From assembly GCA_009781325.1 (NCBI GenBank), contig WQYJ01000079.1, positions 1-8,685 of the forward strand: DNA of 8,685 nucleotides, read 5' to 3'. Every line of letters starts with the position of its first letter. The first letter of the stretch is position 1. The translations under genes were made by a program, and so were the position numbers. The notes beneath the pieces were generated by a model that had not been told where the DNA came from, did not search any database, and worked only from the letters and a program-made list of their open reading frames with translations. Below are positions 1 to 5,983 of the stretch, one piece after another. This DNA comes from Propionibacteriaceae bacterium (GTDB taxonomy: Bacteria > Actinomycetota > Actinomycetes > Propionibacteriales > Propionibacteriaceae).

Positions 1-4
1 TGTA

Positions 5-31
5 TTAGCACTCGACTCCTTTGAGTGCTAC
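5..31 (+). promoter_or_regulatory. CIRCE operator (HrcA site) upstream of groL
   Basis: The inverted repeat TTAGCACTC, 9-nt spacer, GAGTGCTAC matches the CIRCE consensus (TTAGCACTC-N9-GAGTGCTAA) at all positions except the last base, which is C instead of A. CIRCE is the binding site of the heat-shock repressor HrcA. It lies about 95 bp upstream of the groL start, so groL is expected to be HrcA-repressed and heat-induced. The promoter hexamers probably lie just left of the window and cannot be seen. Confidence 0.95.
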
Positions 32-93
32 GTCTGGCAGTGAGACTTCTTAGTCGTCCGTCGCGGGCACTGGATAGGCGCTGACTGATCACA

Positions 94-110
94 ACGGGGA
101 ACATCCCCGT
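94..110 (+). promoter_or_regulatory. Leader hairpin before groL ribosome binding site
   Basis: ACGGGGA-ACA-TCCCCGT is a perfect 7-bp inverted repeat with a 3-nt loop. It ends 6 nt before the groL Shine-Dalgarno sequence (GGAG, 117-120), which is 5 nt from the ATG. If transcribed, it would form a short GC-rich hairpin in the 5' leader that leaves the ribosome site free. A role in mRNA stability is inference; it is not a recognised operator. Confidence 0.5.
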
Positions 111-125
111 ATTACCGGAGAAAAC

Positions 126-1745
126 ATGGCAAAGCTCATCCAATTTGATATCGAAGCTCGCCGCGGAATGGAAAAGGGTATGAACACCCTTGCCGACGCC
201 GTCAAGGTGACCTTGGGCCCTAAAGGGCGCAATGTTGTCCTGGAGAAGAAGTGGGGTTCCCCCACGATCACCAATGACGGGGTGTCCATTGCTAAGGAAA
301 TCGAGCTCGAAGATCCATTCGAAAAGATCGGTGCGGAACTGGTTAAAGAAGTCGCGAAGAAGACAGATGATGTCGCTGGCGATGGTACGACCACCGCAAC
401 CGTACTCGCCCAAGCATTGGTCCGTGAAGGTCTGCGTAATGTCACCGCTGGCGCGAACCCGATGTCCCTGAAGAAGGGGATCGAGAAGGCCGTTGCCGCT
501 ATTGTTGCCGAACTGGCCGCAACAGCCACCGACATTGAAACCCGCGAACAAATCGCTGCTACCGCTTCTATTTCCGCTGGCGACACCGCTGTGGGCGACA
601 TCATCGCTGAGGCGATGGAGAAGGTCGGCAAGGAAGGTGTCATCACCGTTGAAGAGTCCAATACATTCGGACTCGAACTCGAACTCACCGAGGGTATGCG
701 TTTCGATAAGGGCTATATCTCAGCCTATTTCGTCACCGATACCGAGCGTATGGAAGCCGTCCTCGACGATCCGTACATTCTCATCGCCAACTCGAAGATC
801 TCCTCACTGAAGGATCTCCTTCCCGTGTTGGAGAAGGTCGTACAGTCCGGCAAGCCGCTTCTGGTGATTGCTGAGGATGTGGACGGCGAGGCTTTGGCAG
901 GGCTGATTGTGAACAAGCTCAAGGGTACGTTCAAGTCCATCGCCGTGAAGGCACCTGGCTTCGGGGATCGCCGCAAGGCCATGCTCGCTGACATCGCCAT
1001 CCTGACTGGCGGACAGGTCATCTCTGAAGAGGTCGGCCTCAAGCTCGACGCCGTGACCACTGACCTGCTCGGCAAGGCCCGTGCAGTACGGGTGACCAAG
1101 GACGAGTGCACCATCGTTGACGGCGCCGGTGAGAAAGCCCAGATCGATGGCCGCGTGGCCCAGATTCGCAAGGAGATCGAGATCTCCGAGTCCGACTATG
1201 ACCGTGAGAAGCTCCAAGAGCGCCTAGCCAAACTGGCTGGCGGTGTTGCAGTGATCAAGGTCGGTGCTGCTACCGAGGTTGAACTCAAAGAGCGCAAGCA
1301 CCGCGTTGAGGACGCTGTGCGCAATGCCAAGGCTGCTATTGAAGAAGGAATCGTCGCCGGCGGCGGCGTGGCCCTGCTTCAGGCCGCCAAGACCGCGAAG
1401 ATGCCAGTCCTTGAAGGTGACGAGGCTACCGGCGTACAAATCGTCGTGGCTGCTTGCTCAGCACCGCTGAAGCAGATCGCTGTCAACGCTGGGTACGAAG
1501 GCGGAGTTGTGGCTGAGAGGGTGTCAAACCTTCCTGTCGGTCAGGGCCTCGATGTGGCTACCGATGAGTGGGTAGAAATGATCAAGGCTGGAATCATTGA
1601 TCCCGCCAAGGTGACCCGTTCTGCTCTCCAGAATGCCGCATCGATTGCTGCCTTGTTCCTAACCACCGAAGCTGTTGTCGCTGACAAGCCCGAAAAGGCT
1701 GCTCCGATGCCAGGCGGCGGAGACGGCATGGGCATGGAATACTAA
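126..1745 (+). CDS. groL: 60 kDa chaperonin GroEL (stand-alone copy)
   Basis: This is a full-length GroEL (539 aa; the family is usually 535-550). It forms the double-ring cytosolic chaperonin that folds client proteins in an ATP-dependent cycle with GroES. Visible hallmarks are the phosphate-binding TLGPKG (29-34), TNDG with Asp51, GDGTTT (85-90) with Asp86, VEDA with the catalytic Asp396, and the family signature AAIEEGIVAGGG (403-414). The tail is a short Gly/Met-rich GGGDGMGMEY, close to the usual GGM repeat and unlike the His-rich tail of mycobacterial GroEL1. The ATG has a GGAG ribosome site 5 nt upstream. No groES lies between the CIRCE operator and groL, so this is the lone groEL2-type copy that actinobacteria often carry besides groES-groEL1. 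Whether a second copy exists cannot be seen here. A terminator follows, so the gene is monocistronic. Confidence 0.98.
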   Translation: MAKLIQFDIEARRGMEKGMNTLADAVKVTLGPKGRNVVLEKKWGSPTITNDGVSIAKEIELEDPFEKIGAELVKEVAKKTDDVAGDGTTTATVLAQALVREGLRNVTAGANPMSLKKGIEKAVAAIVAELAATATDIETREQIAATASISAGDTAVGDIIAEAMEKVGKEGVITVEESNTFGLELELTEGMRFDKGYISAYFVTDTERMEAVLDDPYILIANSKISSLKDLLPVLEKVVQSGKPLLVIAEDVDGEALAGLIVNKLKGTFKSIAVKAPGFGDRRKAMLADIAILTGGQVISEEVGLKLDAVTTDLLGKARAVRVTKDECTIVDGAGEKAQIDGRVAQIRKEIEISESDYDREKLQERLAKLAGGVAVIKVGAATEVELKERKHRVEDAVRNAKAAIEEGIVAGGGVALLQAAKTAKMPVLEGDEATGVQIVVAACSAPLKQIAVNAGYEGGVVAERVSNLPVGQGLDVATDEWVEMIKAGIIDPAKVTRSALQNAASIAALFLTTEAVVADKPEKAAPMPGGGDGMGMEY

Positions 1746-1764
1746 TCCATCTATTTCTTTGATC

Positions 1765-1795
1765 AGGGCGGTCCCGATGGGGCCGCCCTTTTCTT
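1765..1795 (+). terminator. Intrinsic terminator of groL
   Basis: An 11-bp stem (AGGGCGGTCCC, 1765-1775, pairing with GGGGCCGCCCT, 1779-1789, with one G-U pair) closes a 3-nt GAT loop. The T-rich stretch TTTTCTT follows. It lies 20 nt after the groL stop, a strong Rho-independent terminator that separates groL from the next gene. Confidence 0.92.
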
Positions 1796-1855
1796 GCTCT
1801 AGACTAATCTCAACAGCGGTATCTCCATGAAAGCTCCTGTCAGGAAAGGACCATC

Positions 1856-2650
1856 ATGAAAACTTGGCGAATTCTCCTTCTAGCAGCAGTGATGGCTGTC
1901 GTCGCTGGATGTACGACAACCCCGCCGGTCGATCAACCAACCGGAGAAGAACCGTGGACCGATCCCGACCCGGACACGGCCTTAATAGTCATCGCCGCTG
2001 ATGTCTTTCGAGATGTCACCTCCACATTGACTGATGGTTATCGGCCCATCGATTCATCCGTACTGGTGTTGACCGTCACTGAGTACCCGATTAATTTCGT
2101 CGCGACAATTGAGGACAGCCTTCAGATGGACATCATCATGAGTGTTGATCGTGCGACCATGGAGAAGCTGCAAGCCGATGGCCGGATAACATCCTTTACT
2201 CCAATCGCCACGAATCACCTCGTACTGGCCGTACCTGCTGGTAATCCTGGAGGAATAAAATCTCTGAAGGACCTCACCAAGCCTGAAGTACGACTCGCAG
2301 TCTGTGGGCCAGGTGATCCGTGCGGAGATCTGGCATCAGAACTCATTACGGCTTCTGGTTTGAGCATCACGCCGACGATGGTGGCCCAAAGCGTCTCTGA
2401 CATCGTCATCGCTTTGATGGAGCATGAAGCAGATGCCGGGTTCGTTTTCGTCACCGACACCACCTTCCAGGAAGGGATTCTCGAAGTGGTGGATTTCGGG
2501 GCTATCTCAGGGGTCAATCTCTCCATTACCCACTATATTGCGGCAGCAAAAGACACACTCCTCCCCGAGATTGCCGATGCTGTCATGGCGTACTATCTTT
2601 CAGATGAAGCCAAGGAAACATTCGCGCGAGCAGGCTTCGGACCCGTATAA
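1856..2650 (+). CDS. ModA-like periplasmic-binding lipoprotein with altered ligand residues
   Basis: The 264-aa protein starts with a lipoprotein signal peptide (Lys3/Arg5, a hydrophobic stretch at 6-18, lipobox VVAGC with the lipidated Cys19), so it should be anchored outside the membrane. The rest resembles ModA-type molybdate-binding proteins: D-I-I-M-S-V-D-R-A-T-M (92-102), NHLVLAVPAGNPGGIKSL (120-137), VCGPGDPCG (149-157) and EADAGFVFVTDT (191-202). By eye, the three hydroxyl ligands of E. coli ModA are not kept. The AAAS motif reads IAAD (Asp49), the second Ser motif falls in TEYPINF (75-81), and the ligand Tyr is Phe198. It may bind another ligand or have lost transport function. No modB or modC permease genes are adjacent. 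Start support: GGAAAGGA (1843-1850), 5 nt before the ATG. Fold and family are fairly sure; the substrate is not known. Confidence 0.8.
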   Translation: MKTWRILLLAAVMAVVAGCTTTPPVDQPTGEEPWTDPDPDTALIVIAADVFRDVTSTLTDGYRPIDSSVLVLTVTEYPINFVATIEDSLQMDIIMSVDRATMEKLQADGRITSFTPIATNHLVLAVPAGNPGGIKSLKDLTKPEVRLAVCGPGDPCGDLASELITASGLSITPTMVAQSVSDIVIALMEHEADAGFVFVTDTTFQEGILEVVDFGAISGVNLSITHYIAAAKDTLLPEIADAVMAYYLSDEAKETFARAGFGPV

Positions 2651-2694
2651 CTAGGTACCTGAATTAATCTGCCTTAGAAACCGGAGCCAGAATT

Positions 2695-2709
2695 CTTATC
2701 AAAAATAAG
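2695..2709. repeat. AT-rich dyad CTTAT-N5-ATAAG
   Basis: This 5-bp inverted repeat with a 5-nt spacer lies between the ModA-like gene and the regulator gene. It has no T-run, so it is a poor terminator. It shares the 5-nt spacer with the dyad at 2734-2750, and the two centres are 40 bp apart. It may be a second, weaker operator; this is low-confidence inference. Confidence 0.3.
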
Positions 2710-2733
2710 GGAATAGACACTGTCCATTTGTGG

Positions 2734-2759
2734 CTATTGTGAATCAATAGGCATATGAT
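2734..2759 (+). promoter_or_regulatory. Promoter -10 with overlapping 17-bp dyad (candidate operator)
   Basis: CTATTG-TGAAT-CAATAG (2734-2750) is a perfect 6-bp inverted repeat with a 5-nt spacer. Three bases later stands TATGAT (2754-2759), a 5/6 match to the sigma-A -10 consensus. The dyad fills the space where RNA polymerase bridges -35 and -10. No good -35 hexamer is seen: TTGTGG at 2728-2733 would need a 20-nt spacer. A regulator bound here would repress the downstream regulator gene, most simply autoregulation. A transcription start near 2766 also argues against the GTG at 2760 as start codon. Confidence 0.55.
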
Positions 2760-2794
2760 GTGTCTGGGAGGAATAAGCCCAGGTCTTTCTTATT

Positions 2795-2801
2795 GGAGGG
2801 G
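2795..2801 (+). promoter_or_regulatory. Ribosome binding site that fixes the regulator start
   Basis: GGAGGGG stands just before the ATG at 2805 (the GGAGG core is 5 nt away). The upstream in-frame GTG at 2760 has no such site, so the shorter protein is preferred. Confidence 0.8.
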
Positions 2802-2804
2802 CGC

Positions 2805-3545
2805 ATGCCAGCACATATATCACAACGAGTTTATGATGGAACAACAGGGGGGTCGGTGCAAGGTGGCCGTCGTACCCATATCATCCAGATTCTTCGCGAC
2901 ACCAAAGAGCCCCTGTCGGTCGTACAGGTGGCAAATATGGTGGGCATTCATGCTAATACAGCCCGGTTTCACCTGGAGTCACTCGCTGACGCGGGACTGG
3001 CTGCCAGAGAGACTGAAGCCTCAGGTAAACCGGGGCGCCGTCGTATTCTCTATACCGGGATTCTTCCCAATCAAACCCACGAGCGCGCCCAAGGCTATCG
3101 GCTCCTCGCCCAGATTCTGACAGGTACGATCGCGTCGAAGTGCATCGCACTCAGTGATGAGATGTACGAGGTTGGCCGTCAGTGGGGAAGCTACCTGACC
3201 TCGCGGCCAGCACCCTTCGAGAAACTCGACGAAGCCGAGATTGATCAGAGAGTCATGGATAAGCTTGATGCGCTCTGGTTCGCCCCCGAGTCAGTTGCAG
3301 GGCCGCGCCCGCACATGCTCCTCCATAACTGCCCGTTCATTGACTCAGCCCGCGATGCTCCTCACGTTGTGTGCAGACTTCACGTTGGAATGATGAATGG
3401 TGCCTTGGAAGAACTGCGGTCAACCCAGCGTGTCATTGAACTGGAGTCCTTGGTTCAGGCCCATCTGTGCCGGGCTTGGCTTGGGCCAGCCGCAGAGGTT
3501 CAGGATCGGGAAGTTGCCATCATCTTGCCTGACACCACGGAGTAG
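2805..3545 (+). CDS. SufR/ArsR-like winged-helix regulator with candidate Fe-S cysteines
   Basis: From the ATG with a strong ribosome site this is a 246-aa protein. Residues about 23-80 form a winged helix-turn-helix: RTHIIQILRD, then LSVVQVANMVGIHANTARFHL (37-57), then a basic wing GKPGRRR (74-80). The C-terminal half contains HNCPF (Cys176), HVVC (Cys190) and HLC (Cys222), spaced C-x13-C-x31-C. This resembles the C-terminal cysteines that bind a [4Fe-4S] cluster in SufR-type repressors; Cys113 is a further candidate. The family match is by pattern, and the cluster is inference. It follows a ModA-like gene and is convergent with narK, so a role in nitrate respiration, responding to oxygen, nitric oxide or iron, is plausible. 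A dyad over its own promoter suggests autoregulation. It could also act on unrelated genes elsewhere. Confidence 0.8.
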   Translation: MPAHISQRVYDGTTGGSVQGGRRTHIIQILRDTKEPLSVVQVANMVGIHANTARFHLESLADAGLAARETEASGKPGRRRILYTGILPNQTHERAQGYRLLAQILTGTIASKCIALSDEMYEVGRQWGSYLTSRPAPFEKLDEAEIDQRVMDKLDALWFAPESVAGPRPHMLLHNCPFIDSARDAPHVVCRLHVGMMNGALEELRSTQRVIELESLVQAHLCRAWLGPAAEVQDREVAIILPDTTE

Positions 3546-3562
3546 AACCCGAATTGGTGGAT

Positions 3563-3579
3563 GCGGCTTAGACAGCCGC
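3563..3579. terminator. Hairpin between convergent regulator and narK genes
   Basis: GCGGCT-TAGAC-AGCCGC is a perfect 6-bp stem with a 5-nt loop. It lies in the 33-bp gap between two convergent stop codons and touches the first base of the narK stop. No T-tract follows on either strand, so a bidirectional terminator is plausible but weak. Confidence 0.4.
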
Positions 3580-5042
3580 TACACCTTCGTGCCGCGCCGT
3601 AAATAAGGCACGACGTAGAAGACGACTGTGAGAATCAGGAAAACGATGTATGCCCCAAAGAGCCACCAGAGCCCAAGGGTGTAACCCTTCAGCACCTGCA
3701 GCGACTCATCCAGATGCGACTGCATCGTGATGGCTCGATTGAAGACCTGAGGGATGAGAAAACCCCCATAGGCGCCGATGGCTGAGACGATCCCCAGGGC
3801 AGCCGATGTCTTGCGTTCAGTGGAAATCCCTGCAGAACTGAATTGGGCATCCCTCTGTCCCGCCTTATAGGCAAAGACCGTAGGAATCATTTTGTACATG
3901 GACCCATTGCCGGTTCCTGTGGCGATGAAGAGAACCATGAAGCAAGCCAGGAAGGCCCAGAAGCTGCCGGAGTGGGTAAGGGTCATGATCGAGCCCAGAG
4001 TTGCGGCAACCATCACGGCAAAGGCACTGACTGTCACGTACGCTCCGCCGACCCGATCAGCCAGCCGCCCGCCGAAGGGGCGTACCAGAGACCCGACGAG
4101 GGGACCCAGAAAAGCCAGCCCAACCCCGACGATCCCCAGATCAATGGTGGAGTACGCAGGGAACTGGTCTTTGATGAGTTTCGGAAAGGCACCCGCCAGG
4201 CCAATGAAGGAGCCGAATGTGCCGATGTAGAGCAAAGACAGCATCCACATGTGAGGGTCCTTGAGTGCTGCAATGTAGCCTTGAGAGTCGGTCTTAGCGC
4301 TGCTCAGGTTGTGCATGCCAAAGATGGCACCAAGGATTGCGATGACGATGAAAGGAATCCAGAACCAACCGGCAATCGGGAGGTTGACGATTCTGGGGCC
4401 TGTGCCGGTCACTGTTGCCGCTGTCAGAGTGATAATGATCGGGACGCTGAACTGAGCCACGGCGGCACCGATATTCCCCCCGGCAGCATTCAGTCCCAGA
4501 GCCCAGCCTTTGCGGCGCTGGGGGAAGAAGAAGGTGATGTTCGCCATCGACGATGCGAAATTGCCTCCGCCGAAACCACCGAGAGCAGCCACCAGGAGCA
4601 TGACCGCATAGGACGTACCCCCAGTTCCATCTTCATGTGGATGGTTAGCGATCGCGAAGCTCATCGCTGTGGTGGGGATCAGAAGAAGAGCAGACGAGAT
4701 GATAGTCCAGTTGCGCCCGCCAATTAAAGAGACCATGAAGGTGTAGGGAAACCGGAGGGTGGCACCCACCAAGGATGGAAGTGAGATCAGCCAGAATTGC
4801 TGAGAACTAGTGAAACTAAAGCCGTACCATCCGTTCAAAGAGACTACGACAATCGACCACAGTTGCCAGACAACAAATCCGAGAAATTCTGCATAAATTG
4901 AAAAGCCGAGGTTCCTCTTCGCGATTTTTCGACCCTGGCGGCTCCACTGGTCGCGATCCTCGGGATCCCAGCCGTCAATCCACCGCCCACGACGGAAAAC
5001 GAGGTCTGCGGATAAACCGGATTGATGAGAAGATGTGGTCAC
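3579..5042 (-). CDS. narK: NarK-family nitrate/nitrite transporter (MFS)
   Basis: This major-facilitator membrane protein, with about 12 hydrophobic segments, moves nitrate and/or nitrite across the cytoplasmic membrane. With the GTG start at 5042 it has 487 aa. Typical features are the cytosolic RGRWIDGWDPED head (19-30), RFPYTF (97-102) with the nitrate-contacting Arg of TM2, nitrate signature 1 GGFGGGNFASSMANITFFFP (155-174), RPFGGRLADR (321-330) carrying the second substrate Arg region, and nitrate signature 2 GTGNGSMYKMIPTVF (376-390). The GTG is preceded by AGGAAGG at 6 nt. A TTG at 5108 would add 22 residues but lacks a ribosome site and would take up most of the divergent intergenic space. 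Uptake, antiport or nitrite export cannot be told apart from sequence. No nitrate reductase genes are in the window. It is divergent from the CutC-like gene and convergent with the SufR-like regulator. Confidence 0.93.
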   Translation of the reverse strand: MTTSSHQSGLSADLVFRRGRWIDGWDPEDRDQWSRQGRKIAKRNLGFSIYAEFLGFVVWQLWSIVVVSLNGWYGFSFTSSQQFWLISLPSLVGATLRFPYTFMVSLIGGRNWTIISSALLLIPTTAMSFAIANHPHEDGTGGTSYAVMLLVAALGGFGGGNFASSMANITFFFPQRRKGWALGLNAAGGNIGAAVAQFSVPIIITLTAATVTGTGPRIVNLPIAGWFWIPFIVIAILGAIFGMHNLSSAKTDSQGYIAALKDPHMWMLSLLYIGTFGSFIGLAGAFPKLIKDQFPAYSTIDLGIVGVGLAFLGPLVGSLVRPFGGRLADRVGGAYVTVSAFAVMVAATLGSIMTLTHSGSFWAFLACFMVLFIATGTGNGSMYKMIPTVFAYKAGQRDAQFSSAGISTERKTSAALGIVSAIGAYGGFLIPQVFNRAITMQSHLDESLQVLKGYTLGLWWLFGAYIVFLILTVVFYVVPYLRRGTKV

Positions 5043-5048
5043 GTATCG

Positions 5049-5055
5049 CCTTCCT
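5049..5055 (-). promoter_or_regulatory. Ribosome binding site that fixes the narK start
   Basis: On the minus strand AGGAAGG stands 6 nt before the GTG at 5042. This favours that start over the TTG at 5108 and leaves about 100 bp of promoter space before the divergent gene. Confidence 0.7.
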
Positions 5056-5133
5056 GCTTGCCATACGCTGGTGTCCCAAGTCTTTTTGTTGTAAGAATTA
5101 TTACTCAAAGAATGCGTTGCTGTCTAGGGTCGC

Positions 5134-5139
5134 TAAGCT
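5134..5139 (+). promoter_or_regulatory. Candidate -10 box of the CutC-like gene (leaderless)
   Basis: TAAGCT fits the actinobacterial TANNNT -10 pattern and lies 6 nt before the ATG at 5146. No Shine-Dalgarno sequence is present, so transcription probably begins at or next to the start codon. No convincing -35 was found. Confidence 0.4.
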
Positions 5140-5145
5140 GGTCTC

Positions 5146-5793
5146 ATGGGCGGAATCCTGCATATTCGAGTAAGAACTCCGTACGAGGCCCAGTGCGCAG
5201 AAGAAGGCGGTGCGGACAGGCTCATTGCGATGTCTGATGAGAACCTATCCCCTGAGCCCGAGACCGTCTCGAAGATACGCAAGGCATCCAGTGTTCATCT
5301 CCAGGTTCTCCTCCAACTGCGAACCAGCTATGACACCGACGGCGCGGAGGTGACCAGACTTAAGGGGTTAGCCTCGTCGTACTTGGACGCCGGTGCTGAT
5401 TCCTTCCAGTTCGGTTTCCTAAATGCGATGGCTGAGCTTGATCGCGGAGTATGTACGGAGCTAGCTGGCGACCAGTGGTGGAACTGGACCTTGACCAGAG
5501 CAATTGACCATGCCCTGAATCAGCAACGCGCCTGGGCGGACATATGGTCCTTGCCGCGGCTCGAGTCCGTGATGACGGCAGGATGCGCCCGAGAGGTGGA
5601 ACAGGGACTTGATCACATTATTGCTGCCGGCGACGAGCGTCTTATCGTCGCCGGAGACCTCCTCACCGAACACATCCCCTGGCTGATCCGAGGAGGGTTG
5701 CGCCAGTTCTACGTCGAACCACAGTCGATGTCGGCTCCCATCGTACGCGCTTGGCGCCGCCTCATCGACGAGGAAACTGCCCGCTTAGGCTGA
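5146..5793 (+). CDS. CutC-family TIM-barrel protein, divergent
   Basis: The 215-aa protein matches the CutC pattern in order: a strand then EAQCAEEGGADRLIAM (14-29), LSPEPETVSKIRK (34-46, corresponding to the GLTPS...IR element), HLQVLLQLR (51-59), DAGADSFQFGFL (81-92), TLTRAID (115-121, where CutC usually has TFHRAFD), TAGCAREVEQGLD (144-156) and RLIVAGDLL (165-173). The family was named for copper homeostasis, but its biochemical role is unsettled. This copy is about 30 residues shorter than usual, and the HR pair of FHRAFD is TR, so the active-site region may be altered. The ATG fits the family N-terminus exactly and has a -10-like box 6 nt upstream, suggesting a leaderless mRNA. Its stop codon lies inside the left flanking repeat of the palindromic element that follows. 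CutC membership is likely; function is uncertain. Confidence 0.72.
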   Translation: MGGILHIRVRTPYEAQCAEEGGADRLIAMSDENLSPEPETVSKIRKASSVHLQVLLQLRTSYDTDGAEVTRLKGLASSYLDAGADSFQFGFLNAMAELDRGVCTELAGDQWWNWTLTRAIDHALNQQRAWADIWSLPRLESVMTAGCAREVEQGLDHIIAAGDERLIVAGDLLTEHIPWLIRGGLRQFYVEPQSMSAPIVRAWRRLIDEETARLG

Positions 5794-5796
5794 GCC
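5789..5796. repeat. Left 8-bp target-site duplication
   Basis: GCTGAGCC recurs exactly at 5951-5958 and brackets the palindromic element. It contains the TGA stop (5791-5793) of the CutC-like gene, so insertion left the protein unchanged. Confidence 0.7.
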
Positions 5797-5950
5797 TGAA
5801 TCCACCGATCCATGCCTACTACGCGTCACTAGCTGAGTGCGCTGGCTGCGTTGCCACCGCTCGGCAGGCGTCCAGCCTGCCTTCGCGGTGGTCGCCTTGC
5901 CAGCACACCCATCTAGTGCCGCTCGTTACGGCAGCGATCGGTGGATTCAT
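5797..5950. mobile_element. MITE-like palindromic element, 154 bp
   Basis: The ends are perfect 14-bp inverted repeats: TGAATCCACCGATC (5797-5810) and GATCGGTGGATTCA (5936-5949). Further complementary blocks step inward about the same centre: TGCC/GGCA, GCG/CGC, CACTAG/CTAGTG, GCTGGC/GCCAGC, CCACCGC/GCGGTGG and GGCAGGC/GCCTGCC around a 5-nt loop (5870-5874). The element is flanked by GCTGAGCC on both sides (5789-5796 and 5951-5958), an 8-bp direct repeat as left by transposition; one extra T (5950) sits at the right end. No convincing gene lies inside. The motif CCACCG occurs in both the terminal and an inner arm. This fits a miniature inverted-repeat transposable element mobilised by a transposase elsewhere. 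As RNA it could fold into one long hairpin and act as a bidirectional terminator between convergent genes. The IS family is not assigned. Confidence 0.72.
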
Positions 5951-5958
5951 GCTGAGCC
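5951..5958. repeat. Right 8-bp target-site duplication
   Basis: GCTGAGCC is identical to 5789-5796 and lies 1 base past the right terminal inverted repeat. The bases outside the pair differ, so the repeat is exactly 8 bp long. Confidence 0.7.
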
Positions 5959-5983
5959 GCATCGTCGCAGGTGGGTGCTAAGA

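Noticed and set aside
89..688. Minus-strand frame (199 codons) opposite groL
   Set aside because: A Ser/Ala-rich shadow of the groL codons, with no independent support.
2734..2750. FNR/CRP-type site upstream of the regulator
   Set aside because: The half-site spacing is TTG-N5-CAA rather than TTG-N8-CAA of FNR, so it was kept only as a generic dyad.
2760..2804. GTG start giving the regulator 15 extra residues
   Set aside because: It lies next to the -10 box and would precede the likely transcription start; the ATG at 2805 has a strong ribosome site.
3843..4727. Long plus-strand open frame (294 codons) antisense to narK
   Set aside because: The translation is polar, rich in Glu/His/Gly, has no recognisable domain, and exactly mirrors a well-supported narK frame.
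5091..5104. GTAAGAATTATTAC near-palindrome in the narK-cutC divergent gap
   Set aside because: It has one central mismatch pair, is AT-rich, and does not match a known site or the other dyads; it could be chance.
5043..5108. TTG start giving narK 22 extra residues
   Set aside because: No ribosome site precedes the TTG, the extra residues are not NarK-like, and the GTG at 5042 has AGGAAGG at proper spacing.
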